Positions 1 through 10,526 of a stretch of 64,000 nt of DNA are shown piece after piece; position 1 is the first letter of the stretch, and every line of letters begins with the position of its first letter. The notes beneath the pieces were generated by a model. That model was not told the DNA's origin. It saw nothing but the letters and a program-made list of their open reading frames with translations, and made no database searches. The translations under genes were made by a program, and so were the position numbers. Source of the stretch: Cervus elaphus (lineage: Eukaryota; Chordata; Mammalia; Artiodactyla; Cervidae); NCBI RefSeq assembly GCF_910594005.1, contig NC_057848.1, forward strand, positions 54,143,616 to 54,207,615, in the 5' to 3' direction.

Positions 1-58
1 CACAATATTGTAAAGTAATTAGCCTCCAACTAATAAAAGTAAATGAAAAAAAAAAAAA
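1..58 (+). mobile_element. L1 3' terminus with poly(A)
   Basis: The window opens inside the last bases of a ruminant L1 3' UTR, recognisable from the same ending at 41510-41582, followed by an A-rich tail. The upstream part lies outside the window. It is directly followed by BovB sequence. Confidence 0.75.
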
Positions 59-260
59 GACCCTGATGCTGGGATAGATTGAAGGCAGGAGGAGAAGGGG
101 ATGACAGAGGATGAGATAGTTGGATGGCATCACTGACTCAATGGACATGAGTTTGAGCAAGCTCTAGGAGTTGGTGATGGACAGGGAGGCCTGGTGTGAT
201 ACAGTCCATGGGGTCACAAAGAGTCAGACAAGACTGAGCAACTGAACTGAACTGAAGATC
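59..260 (+). mobile_element. BovB LINE 3'-end fragment
   Basis: This is the terminal ~200 bases of BovB on the plus strand: the last codons of the ORF (Leu-Gly-Lys-rich then Arg-rich stretch) followed by the family's short ACTGA-type tail at 243-257. It is 5' truncated. It matches, in reverse complement, the BovB ends at 9670-9906, 10527 and 24284. Confidence 0.85.
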
Positions 261-261
261 A

Positions 262-1033
262 TATCAAGCATCTTTCCATGCATAATGCTATGAGATTAGA
301 AGTCAGTTACAGGGGGAAAATCTGTAAAAACACAAACACATAGAGGCTAAAACATATGTTCCTAAATAGCCAAAAGATCATTGAAGAAATCAAAGAAGAA
401 ATAAAAAAAATACCTAGAGACATTTGTTTTTCTCTTTCTGACTTATTTCACTCTGTACATATTGGACAGGTCCTAGATAGCTGCTGTGGGAATCTAAAAT
501 TTTGTAAAATAAATAAGCATTCTATAAAAAATACCTAGAGATGAACGATAGTGAAAACATGATGATCCAAAACCCAGAAGATGCATCAAAAGCAGCTCTA
601 AAATGGATGTTTATAGCAATATAATCTTACCTCAGGAAATAAGAAAAATCACAAATAACCATCCTAATCTTACACCTAAAGCAACTAGTGAAAGAAGAAC
701 AAACAAAACCCAAAGTTAGTAGAAGGAAAGAAATCATAAAGATGAGGACAGAAATAAAGATAAATGAAACTGAAAGCTGGTTCTTTGAGAGGATAAACAA
801 AATTGATAAACTTTTAGCCAGACTCATCAAGAAAAAAAGGGAGAGGACTCAAATCAATAAAATTAGAAATGAAAAAGAAGCTAAGATGGACACCGCAGAA
901 ATACAAACGATCATGAGACTACCAGAAGCGACCATACACCAATAAAAATGGGCAACCTAGAAAAAAATGAACAAATTCTTACAATTCTTAAAGACTGAAC
1001 CAGAAAGAAACAGAAACTATGAAAAGACTAATT
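262..1033 (+). mobile_element. L1 ORF2 fragment, part 1 (interrupted host L1)
   Basis: Plus-strand L1 ORF2 sequence from the endonuclease/reverse-transcriptase region. The longest open piece (688-945) is lysine-rich and typical of the segment just before the RT core. The element is cut by a ~105-base insertion at 421-525 and by a reverse-oriented L1 at 1034-2890, then resumes at 2891. Several frameshifts and stops show it is dead. No 5' UTR or ORF1 is present. Confidence 0.8.
405..541. repeat. ~105-bp insert flanked by 16-bp direct repeats inside L1
   Basis: The sequence aaaaaatacctagaga occurs at 405-420 and again at 526-541, bracketing 105 bases that do not belong to L1 ORF2. The first ~35 bases of the insert resemble the reverse complement of the end of L1 ORF2 (the stretch also seen near 1645-1680). 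The rest I cannot name. The direct repeats look like a target-site duplication from a tiny retrotransposition event. Confidence 0.6.
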
Positions 1034-2890
1034 TTTTAAATTTTTTAAAAATTCATTTATTTTACTTGGAGGCTAATTACTTTACATTATTGTAGTGGGT
1101 TTTGCCGTAGAGTGACATGAATCAGCCCTGGGTGTACATGTGTTCCCCATTCTGAACCCGCCTCCCAACTCCCTCCCCATCCCATCCCTCAGGGTCATCC
1201 CAGTGGACCAGCCCTGAGTACCTTGTCTCATGCCTCTAACCTGGACTGGATATCTGTTGCACATATGATAATATACGTGTTTCAGTGCTATTCTCTCAAA
1301 TCATCCCACCCTCGTCTTCTCCCACAGAGTCTAAAAGACTGATCTATACATCTATGTCTCTTTTGCTGTCTCGCATATAGGGTCATCGTTCCAGTTCCAG
1401 TGCCGTCGCTCAGTCGTGTCCGACTCTTTGCGACCCCATGAACCGCAGCATGCCGGGCCTCCCTGTCCATCACCAACTCCTGGAGTCTACCCAAACCCAT
1501 GTCCATTGAGTCGGTGATGCCATCCAACCATCTCATCCTCTGTTGTCCCCTTCTTCTCCTGCCCCCAATCTTTCCCAGCATCAGGGTCATCGTTACCATC
1601 TTTCTAAATTCCATATATATGCATTAGTATACTGTATTGGTGTTTTTCGTTCTGACTTACTTCACTCTGTATAATAGGCTCCAGTTTCATCCACCTCATT
1701 AGAACTGATTCAAATGCATTCTTTTTGAAAGCTGAGTAATATTCCATTGTGTATATGTACCACAGCTTTCTTATCCATTTGTCTGCTGATGGGCATCTAG
1801 GTTGCTTCCATGTCCTGGCTATTATAAACAGTGCTGCGATGAACATTGGGGTACACGTGTCTCTTTCGATTCTGGTTTCCTCAGTGTGTATGCCCAGGAG
1901 TGGGATTGCTGGGTCATATGGCAGTTCTATTTCCAGTTTTTTAAGGAATCTCCACACTGTTCTCCATAGTGGCTGTACTAGTTTGCATTCCCACCAACAG
2001 TGTAAGAGGGTTCCCTTTTCTCCACAGCCTCTCCAGCATTTATTGCTTGTAGACTTTTTGATAGCAGCCATTCTGACCAGCATGAGATGGTACCTCATTG
2101 AGGTTTTGATTTGCATTTCTCTGATTATGAGTGATGTTGAGCATCTTTTCATGTGTTTGTTAGCCATCTGTATGTCTTCTTTGGAGAAATGTCTGTTTAG
2201 TTCTTTGGCCCATTTTTTGATTGGGTCGTTTATTTTTCTGGAATTGAGCTGCAGGAGTTGCTTGTATATTTTTGAGATTAATTCTTTGTCGGTCGCGTTG
2301 TTTGCTATTATTTTCTCCCATTCTGAAGGCTGTCTTTTCACCTTGCTTATAGTTTCCTTCATTGCACAAAAGCTTTTAAGTTTAATTAGGCCCTGTTTGT
2401 TTATTTTTGCTTTTATTTCCAATATTCTGGGAGGTGGGTCATAGAGGATCCTGCTGTGATTGATGTCGGAGAGTGTTTTGCCTATGTTCTCCTCTAGGAG
2501 TTTTATAGTTTCTGGTCTTACATTTAGATCTTTAATCCGTTTTAAGTTTATTTTTGTGTATGGTGTTAGAAAGTGGTCTAGTTTCATTCTTTTACAAGTG
2601 GTTGACCAGTTTTTGCAGCATCACTTGTTAAAAGAGATTGTTTTTTCTCCATTGTATATTCTTGCCTCCTTTGTGAAAGATAAGGTGTCCATGGGTGTGT
2701 GGATTTATCTCTGGGTTTTCTATTCTGTTCCATTGATCTGTATTTCTGTCTTTGTGCCAGTACCAGACTGTCTTGATGACTGTGGCTTTGTAGTATAGCC
2801 TGAATTCAGGCAGGTTGATTCCTCCAAGTCCATTCTTCTTTCTCAAGATTACTTTGGCTATTTGAGGTTTTTTGTATTTCCATACAAATT
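1034..2890 (-). mobile_element. 5'-truncated ruminant L1 (ORF2 C-terminus and 3' UTR)
   Basis: Minus-strand L1 inserted into the host L1 above. Its 3' end is near 1034 and its 5' truncation near 2890, with imperfect TSDs at 1020-1033 and 2891-2905. The ORF2 C-terminal domain is open for 327 codons (1604-2587) and contains the Cys-rich motif with C-x3-C-x7-H-x4-C spacing. A second open piece (2628-2903) carries the preceding ORF2 residues but is in another frame, so at least one frameshift separates them. The 3' UTR is split by a BovB fragment at 1390-1582. The element is inactive: it lacks ORF1, the endonuclease and the RT catalytic core. Confidence 0.9.
1390..1582 (-). mobile_element. BovB 3'-end fragment inside an L1 3' UTR
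   Basis: About 190 bases of BovB 3' end in reverse orientation, flanked by the direct repeat gggtcatcgtt at 1379-1389 and 1583-1593. The repeat is L1 3' UTR sequence, so the BovB piece inserted after the L1 at 1034-2890. Confidence 0.85.
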
Positions 2891-3705
2891 GTGAAAATAC
2901 CAATTGTAAGTACTGAAATTGACACTGTGATTAAAATTCTTCTGACAAACAAAAGACCAGGACCAGATGGCTTCACAGGGGAATTCTTTTAAACACTTAG
3001 AGGAGAGTTGACACCTACCCTTCTGAAACTCTTCCAAAAAATTACACTCCCAATCTCATTCTATAAGGCCACCATCACATAGATACCAAAACCAAAGATA
3101 CCACATAAATGAAAGAAAATTACAGGTCAATGTCAGTGAGGAACATAAATGCAAAAATCCTCAACAGAATGCTAGCAAACAGAATCTAACAACATGTTAA
3201 AAAGATCAAACACCATGATCAAGTAGGATTTATTCCAGGGATGCAAGTATTCTTCAATATATGCAAATCAATCAATATGATATACTATATTAACAAACTG
3301 AAAAATAAAAATCATATGATCATCTCAATAGATGCAGAAAATTATTTTGACAAAGTTCAACAGCCATTTATGATTAAAAAAAACCTTTCTATAAAGTAGA
3401 GGGAACCTTTTGGTTGTTGTTGTTTTGTCACTAAGCCATGTCCAACAGTTTGTGACTCCATGGACTGCAGCATACCAGGCTCCTCTGTCCTCCACTATCT
3501 CCTGGAGTTTGCTCAAATTCATGTCCATTGGGTCAATGGTACTATCTAACCATCTCATCCTCTGACACCCGCTTCTCCTTTTGCCTTCCATCTTTCCCAG
3601 CATCAGAATACTTTTCAGTGAGTCAGCTCTTTGTATCAGGTGGCCAAAGTATCAGAGAGAGGGATATACCTCAACATAATAAAGGCCATATATGACAAAC
3701 CCAGG
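2891..3705 (+). mobile_element. L1 ORF2 fragment, part 2 (reverse-transcriptase region)
   Basis: The continuation of the L1 at 262-1033, on the other side of the reverse L1. It corresponds to the ORF2 RT region (the RPGPDGF-like and later palm segments) and runs to 3411, is interrupted by BovB at 3412-3655, then continues for ~50 bases to 3705. Many stops and frameshifts; no usable reading frame remains. Confidence 0.8.
3412..3655 (-). mobile_element. BovB 3'-end fragment
   Basis: Reverse-oriented BovB 3' end with a GTT-rich tail at 3412-3427 instead of the usual TCAGT-type tail. It lies inside L1 ORF2; short similar stretches (agaggga) at 3399-3405 and 3657-3664 may be the TSD. Open on the minus strand over 3325-3603, which is only residual coding potential of the BovB C-terminus. 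Confidence 0.8.
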
Positions 3706-3767
3706 CCTTTCCAGGTGGCGCTATTGGTAAAGAACCCATCTGCCAATGCAGCAAACTCCAGATGATG
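3706..3767 (+). mobile_element. Bov-tA SINE, tRNA-like head only
   Basis: About 60 bases match the tRNA-derived 5' head shared by the Bov-tA copies elsewhere in the window (for example 15651-15730). The BovB-derived 3' body is missing. Confidence 0.65.
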
Positions 3768-3879
3768 AACAAAAACATACTTTCAGAATCATCTAATATT
3801 TCATAAAGTACTTGTATACACAGTTACCACTTCCAGTTGCATCCTCTCAGCTTGTGAACTTGATGAAGAAATTTGCTTC

Positions 3880-4105
3880 TCAATAATAACAGCTACCATT
3901 TACTGAACACTAATCAGGTACGGCTGGGCATTGTTATATTATTATGAAAATAAGTCTGTTAGATAAGTATTGCTATGATCATATTTATTTTTCAGATGAA
4001 GAAACTAAGATGTAGAGTTCACACAATTTGTAAGTGGCAATCTGGAAATCCAACTCAGGATTGCCTGACAACAGAACTCTCACTTAAATACTATGCCATG
4101 CTGCT
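3880..4105 (-). mobile_element. MIR SINE
   Basis: Ancient tRNA-derived MIR in reverse complement. Recognisable in order are the end-of-element motif, the conserved core (a Py-rich stretch followed by gatgaagaaactaag), and the head. Heavily diverged, as expected for a pre-eutherian repeat. Confidence 0.75.
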
Positions 4106-5192
4106 TTCTTGCTAAATCCTTATTAGGCCTTTAGCTTGGGTTTGCACTCATAGGAGTTTGAGACATGAATGCAGTCTTTGATGTTATAGTAAATTCTCCT
4201 GTTCATGATGGAAGGAGAAAAGGTGTGTGATCACACTTAAAAAATTGTTTCCAGAAATGAAAATGGAGATGGATTACTAGGAAAATCAAGTTATCAAAAT
4301 ATTTACCTGGATTGTCTCTGTAATCATTGTAGAGCAGGCAAGAGAAGTAATAGGCCATTGCCCAGGGGCCCTGCCGCTTGAGTATTCAAAAGAGAAAGGT
4401 TTCTTGGAAATTGAATTTATGACCCTTAAATGTTTTCATTGAAATGCAGTGCTTTCTTAATTCAAGTCACTAACTGCAGTTGGAAACACTTGTGGACCTC
4501 AAGGTAAATTGTTTGGCCTTGATAGGAATCTGGCATGACTTGCAAAGTGTTTCAGAAGGCAGGTCCAGAATATGAGAGTTGATCTCTTCTTAGACACCAC
4601 AATGAGGTGACTCTGGGTCTAGTCCTTGAAAGCTTCTACCTTAAATGCTTCTACCCTCACACAGGCAGTAGAACCATCTTTGTTTCAGAATAAGAAAATA
4701 CTCCTTTCAATTCATGCCACAAAAATGAGTTTTTAAGTTTTCCTGAATACTTTTCCATATTTCTTGCAACAATAGAACACTATTCAAATTAATCTCATCC
4801 GTTCAGGTATTTAACATCAATATACTCTCATTCAGAGATAAAAGGAGCTTTTATATATCAAGAGCTTTTTTATTAACTGTTCTTATCTGGTCAAATTTCA
4901 CTAAGCACGCCACAGGAAGTTGTAGATCCTAGCCCTTCCCGGATATTGGACTTTCTTCTACATCTCTGCCTGGAAACTGCCAGCTGAGTTATTGCTGTCG
5001 GAGAATTATGCAGTGTGTCTGGGCTTTGAGGTTATCTGATCAGCACAGGCAACAGTAAGTAAAGTTTATTTTCCCCCTGGCCAAAGAATTATAAACTCAA
5101 TGTCTCTGGCCAGGGATAACTTAAAAAGCCATCTTGTCCAACTTCTAGTTAATTCCTATATCACTTGAGCATCATATTCAGGCTCCTGTAAT
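4106..5192. other. Unassigned non-coding sequence
   Basis: About 1.1 kb of AT-rich sequence without a convincing ORF, repeat boundary or RNA gene. Nothing here could be assigned. Confidence 0.5.
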
Positions 5193-5430
5193 AATAATAG
5201 AATAGAAATAAATTTATCCAGTACTTATTGTATACTGAGGAGAATATTTTATCTATCATCTCATTTAAAATTCATAGCATTACTCTTGAGTAGAAATTAT
5301 TTTACAAATGACCAAACTAAAACTCAGAGAAGTTAGATGATTTGGCCAAGGTCGCATGAAGTAGCAAGGGCAAGATTCAAACCTACGTTTGTCTGCAGAG
5401 CTCACACCCTTAAACAGCATATTGTCCCTC
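5193..5430 (-). mobile_element. MIR SINE
   Basis: Second reverse-oriented MIR, colinear with the one at 3880-4105 through the core (accaaactaaaactcagaga) and ending in the tRNA-like head near 5425. Diverged and inactive. Confidence 0.75.
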
Positions 5431-6717
5431 ATAACTCAATTATCTAGGCTAAGCTCAGCTTCTTATACTCCATCATGATATTCCTGAAAGTTGCCTCATA
5501 ATTGTCAGAATACCCATATCAGTTTTAGATTCAGAAAATTCAGTTACCATTCCCCTACCTTCACATTCTTCTCCCAACAAAACAACAACTCTACCTTGAT
5601 TTTTAATATTAGTACCTTTTCATGGTGAGAAAACATATTGGCTAGCAGTAAAATGAAACTGGTCATCAAATCATGCAATTCTAAGACAAAATAAAAGCCT
5701 ATATTGAAGATAACACAGAAAATTTGGGGCCAAGTATAAATCTGCCATAAGGCCTTAATAAATAAATCCCCAAAGTTTCATTGAGTTCAAATTTAGATAA
5801 ACTGAAGATGCCCTGGTCAAAATAAATCTCTCAGTTGTTCACTGGGTTCTAAAATAGAGTGGCGAGACTTATTTGTGTGACTTCTTTCAAGTTATTTGTA
5901 TCCTGAGGTCCTCTCCTCTTCTACCTGCTAGGTGGTAACCTCTTCCAGGACAGGGACCGTGTCTTTCACTTATCTCTGTTTCTTTTAAAGTATCTACACA
6001 TTTATCCTTCCAACTTTTATTGAGCACCCTTTTTGTCCTTGACACTGTACTGAACACTGGATACATTTTTAAAAAATTATTTCTCTCTCTCTCTCAGTGT
6101 AGTGAGGAAACCAGACTCTGAACAAACAGCAGCAACTTAATACACAGAGTGCTCTAATAGAAGTATATGCAGAGTCCTATAAGAACACAGCAGGTAACAC
6201 ACTATCATGTACATTACAGATGCTCAAAATTTATTTGTCAAATTTAATTTACTTAAAGAGAAGAAGAGTTTAGCTCAGCAGAGGGGGACCATGACCTTTG
6301 AGGTGGATCGAGGCCACAAAAAGTATCTAAAACCAAGGATTTCTCAGTGCACACTCCTCCTTCCCTCCCACTTACTTTCCCACATTAAGCACATGAGGCT
6401 AAGGATATTAAAACGTAAGAACAAATTCTCTATCCTTACTGTTTTATCCCCAACATTTCACTATGCAAATATAATCTTAAGAATATCTTATTATCATATA
6501 TCCAAGGAATATGTTATGAGTATATTGGAACTGATGGTAGTAGCAGAAGTGATGTAATCCAAACTTCCTTGTATCAGTACTGGATAAAGTTTTAGGGTTA
6601 GGGAGGGCCGGGTGAAGGATGCTTACCATGGGTGGATTAATAGTAACAAGCTAAAAAAGTGATATGGAAGTAAGAACCTGTGGAAATTGGGAATAGCCAG
6701 TTGCATACTGTTGGCCG
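5431..6717. other. Unassigned sequence with a possible L2 trace
   Basis: Mostly unassigned. At 6010-6190 a stretch (attgagcaccc, then a gap and aaccagactctgaacaa) weakly resembles the end of an L2/MIR-type element in reverse orientation. The 116-codon open stretch at 6207-6557 has no recognisable domain and I do not call it a gene. Confidence 0.4.
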
Positions 6718-6823
6718 GTGAAAAGTGAAAGTGTTAGTAGCTCAGTTCTGTCTGACCCTTGCCAACCCCATGGACTGTAGCCCACCAGGCTCTTCAGTCC
6801 ATGGGATTTCCCAGACAACCAAG
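6718..6823 (-). mobile_element. Bov-A monomer fragment
   Basis: About 105 bases matching one half of the Bov-A2 dimer seen at 36601-36837, including the GAAAGTGAAAAGTGAAAGTG-type linker at its left end. Minus orientation relative to BovB. Confidence 0.75.
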
Positions 6824-7349
6824 CTGAAGTTGAATGTGCGACAGTGAAGGAAGGAGCCCACTAATTCATGAAACTGCTTATTCCATCATATTAGATAACT
6901 CTAGCTATCTAGACAGAAAATCTGTCCTCTTATTCAGCTGAAATCTGCCTCTCTTGAACTGTCTTCCAATTCTACCTTCCTGTATTACAATGAAATTATT
7001 CTCTTCCATACTTCATTCTTGATATTGATGTTCTCTCTTCTTGCTGCCTTCTTTCTTCCATTCCTCATTTTTGCCTCTCACTTCCTATCTCTTACTGATG
7101 ACCCAGAACTACAAACTTAACATAATTTTATGCTTAATATTGTTACTTTCATCAAGTTATTGAATAAATTGGCCTTACTCTGAATAATATTCATAAAGGT
7201 AAATATGCATATACATAGATATCAGTATATAGTAGATTTAGTTATCCAGAATACCACATTTCTAGCTATGCAAACAACTTAATATATACTTTAAACTGCT
7301 TTTTTGTGTATCAAGTTTTATATAAGGAAGGATCAGGCTTCTTACTTTA
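6824..7349. other. Unassigned non-coding sequence
   Basis: Pyrimidine-rich and AT-rich sequence with no gene or repeat I can support. Confidence 0.5.
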
Positions 7350-8010
7350 AAAAGTGTTTTTAAGAAAACACTAATCTGAAAAGATACATGCATCCCAGTG
7401 TTCATAGCAGCACTATTTACAATATCAAAGACATGGAAGCAATCTAAATGTCCATCAACAGATGAATGGATAAAGAAGATATAGCATATATACACAATGG
7501 AATATTACTCAGCCACAAAAAGGAATGAATTTGACTCAGTTCTCATGAGGTGGATGAACCTACAGCCCGTTATACAGAGTGAAGTAAGTCAGAAAGGGAA
7601 AAACAAATATTGCATATTAACACATACATATGGAATCTAGAAAAATGGTACTGATGAACCTATTTGCAGGGCAGCAATAGAGATGCAGATATAGAAGACA
7701 GACTTGTGAAGACAGTAGGGGAAGGCAGAGTGGGATGAATTGAGAGCATTGAAACACATATGTTACCACATGTATAATAGATAACCCATGGGAATTTGCT
7801 ATATGATGTAGGGAGCTAACCTACTCTGTGACAAGTAGAAGAGTGGGATGGGGTAGCGGAGGGAGGGAGGTTTAAGAGAGGTGACATATGTATACTTATG
7901 GCTGATTCATGTTGATGTATGGCAGTAATGATGACTCTATATGATGTATGACACTAATGATGACTCTATATGATAAAGCAATTATTCCCCCAATTAAAAT
8001 TAAAAAAAAG
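7350..8010 (+). mobile_element. L1 3'-end fragment
   Basis: Plus-strand L1 covering the last part of ORF2 and the 3' UTR, ending in an A-rich tail near 8010. The ORF2 part is recognisable (segments encoding peptides like FIAAL-F-I and MEYYS in other copies) but is disrupted. Near the end, at 7924-7975, a ~26-base unit containing aatgatgactctatatgat is tandemly duplicated. The first 33 bases (7350-7382) recur at 9061-9093 with two mismatches. Confidence 0.8.
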
Positions 8011-8017
8011 ATTAGTC

Positions 8018-9060
8018 TTCCTTTCATGCAGCTTAATACCAGAAAAACAAATGACCAAATCAAAAAATGGATCAAAGAACTAAACAGACATTTCTCCAGA
8101 GAAGACATACAGATATTTAACAAACACATGAAAAGATGCTCAACATCACTCATTATCAGAGAAATTCAAATCAAAACCATTATGAGGTACTATCTCACGC
8201 TGGTCAAAATGGCTATATCAAAAGTCTACAAACAATAAATGCTGGAGAGGGTGTGGAGAAAAGCGAATCCTCTTATACTGTTGGTGAGAATGCAAACTGG
8301 TACAGCCACTATGGAGAAAAGTGTGGAGATTCCTTAAAAAACTGTAAATAGAATTGCCATATGATCCAGCAATCCCACTGCTGGGCATACACACTGAGGA
8401 AACCAGACTTGAAAGAGATACATGTACCCCAATGTTCATCGCAGCACTGTTTATAATAGCCAGGACATGGAAGCAACCTAGATGTCCATCAGCAGACAAA
8501 TGGATAAGAAAGCTGTGGTACATATACACAATGGAATATTACTCAGCTTTTAAAAAGAATACATTTCAATCAGTTCTAATGAGGTGGATGAAATTGGAGC
8601 CAATTATACAGAGTGAAGTAAGCCAGAAAGAAAAACACCAATACAGTATATTAACACATATATATGGAATTTAGAAAGACAGTAATGATGACTCTATATG
8701 CAAGACAGCAAAAGAGACACAGATATAAAGAACAGACTTTTGGACTCTGTGGGAGAAGGTGAGGGTGGGATGATTTGAAAGAAAAGCATTGAAACATGTA
8801 TATTACCATATGTGAAATAGATGACCAGTCCAAGTTCAATGCATGAAACAGGGCAGTCAAAGCCAGTGCACTGGGACAACCCAGAAGGATAGGATGGGGA
8901 AGGACGGGGAGGGGGTTTGGGATGGGGGACACAGGTGAACCCATGGCTGATTCATGTCAATGTATGGCAAAAACCACCACAAAATTTTAAAGTAACTAGC
9001 ATCCAATTAAAATAGAAAAATTAATTTTTTAAAAAGAAAAAAGAATTAAAAAGAGAGAAA
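8018..9060 (+). mobile_element. 5'-truncated ruminant L1 (ORF2 C-terminus, 3' UTR, A-rich tail)
   Basis: A younger L1 than its neighbours: nearly the same sequence as the reverse L1 at 1034-2890. It begins within ORF2, keeps a 106-codon open C-terminus (8354-8674) that ends at the normal ORF2 stop, and carries the ~350-base 3' UTR with the ending seen at 1-58. An early stop at about 8346-8348 separates the upstream frame. Tail at 9015-9060. Confidence 0.88.
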
Positions 9061-9659
9061 AAAAGTGTATTTATGAAAACACTAATCTGAAAACATATGT
9101 AAACCCCAGTGTTCATAGCAGCATTATTTACAATATCCAAGACATGGAAGCAACCTAAGCATCCATCAACAGATGAATGGATAGAGAAGATGTGATACAT
9201 ATATACAATGGAAAATTACTCACCCAACCAAAAAATGAAATTCTGGGATTTACAACAATGTGGATAGACCTAGAGGGTATTAGCCTTAGTGAAATAAGTC
9301 AGGCAGAGAAAGATAAATGCTATATGTTATCACTGATACGTTGAATCTTAAACAAATGAATGTATATAAACAAAACAGAAACAGACTCACAGGTACAGAG
9401 AACAACAAAGATGGTTACCAGTGGAGAGAGGGAAGGAGAGAGGAGCAAGAAAAGGATATAGGATTAGGAGATACAAACTACTATGTATAAAATAGATAAG
9501 CAACAAAGGTATGTTGTACACACAGGGAAATATAGCCATTGTGTTCTAATAACTTTAAAAGGAGTATAAGCTATAAAAATATTGAATCACTATACTGTAC
9601 ACTTGAAACTAATACAATGTTGTAAATCAACTGTATTTCAATAAATAAATTTTTAAAAT
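9061..9659 (+). mobile_element. Older L1 3'-end fragment
   Basis: Plus-strand L1 3' end of a different, older subfamily than 8018-9060: the ORF2 end matches but the 3' UTR is distinct (it ends with an acttgaaactaatacaat-type stretch and an AATAAATAAA signal). Its first 33 bases repeat those at 7350-7382. Confidence 0.75.
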
Positions 9660-9669
9660 AAGTGTATTT

Positions 9670-9906
9670 CAGTTCAGTTCAGTTCAGTCACTCAGTCGTG
9701 TCCGACTCTTTGTGACCCCATGAACCGCAGCACGCCAGGCCTCCCTGTCCATCACCAACTTCCGGAGTCCACACAAACCCATGTCCATCGAGTCGGTGAT
9801 GCCATCCAGCCATCTCATCCTCTGTCGTCCCCTTCTCCTCCTGCCCTCAATCTTTCCCAGCATCAGGGTCTTTTCAAATAAGTCAGCTCTTTGCATCAGG
9901 TGGCCA
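9670..9906 (-). mobile_element. BovB 3'-end fragment with TSD
   Basis: Reverse BovB 3' end starting with a TTCAG-type tail and truncated after ~240 bases. Flanked by aagtgtattt at 9660-9669 and 9907-9916, a clean TSD. The minus-strand open stretch 9684-9896 is the residual BovB C-terminus. Confidence 0.9.
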
Positions 9907-9916
9907 AAGTGTATTT

Positions 9917-10513
9917 AAGTTCACATAGAAAAAGTTAGACTATTTTTAAATCTTCTTTTCTTCACAAACAAAACCATTAAAAACTTTAAAGTAATTTTTT
10001 CCTATGTATGGCCCCTGACTGATATGTGGGAGTTGAGTCAATATCCTCAGTAGGAAAAAACTTCCTAAACCTAATTTAGATAACTTCCAAGAGGATAGAT
10101 CCATGTGTTTTTATTAAGGGAGTAAAAGATCCTGGAGAACATCACTCAAGGCTACACTCCCTTCAACTCTCCTTCATATTCTCTTCAAATGCTGACTCCT
10201 TAGATGAATGGTCTGTTCTGGTGTCTTGATTATCAGGGATTCTTAATAGACATGGTGGGATATCAGTTCCAACCCTTAAAGAAACTATTTATAAAGCTCT
10301 TCTCTGTCTGAATATTGTTTCTAGCATTAGAAGACAAGAGAAGGTGCTTATCAATGTAACTACTGAATTCCTAGACCCCTTGCACCTTGAAAAGAGACAA
10401 GAAGGCTGGATGAGGGGACATCATTCCTTCTTCCAGAAACAATAATCACTTACGTTTGCATACATTTATAGTTTTCACAGCATTTTCCCACCCATTTCTT
10501 GTTGGGACTTAAC
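9917..10513. other. Unassigned non-coding sequence
   Basis: Nothing recognisable; no ORF of note on either strand. Confidence 0.5.
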
Positions 10514-10526
10514 ATTTCTGTGATGT

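Noticed and set aside
1749..2444. 231-codon plus-strand open stretch
   Set aside because: It is the antisense of the L1 ORF2 C-terminus encoded on the minus strand at 1604-2587; its composition and position follow from that.
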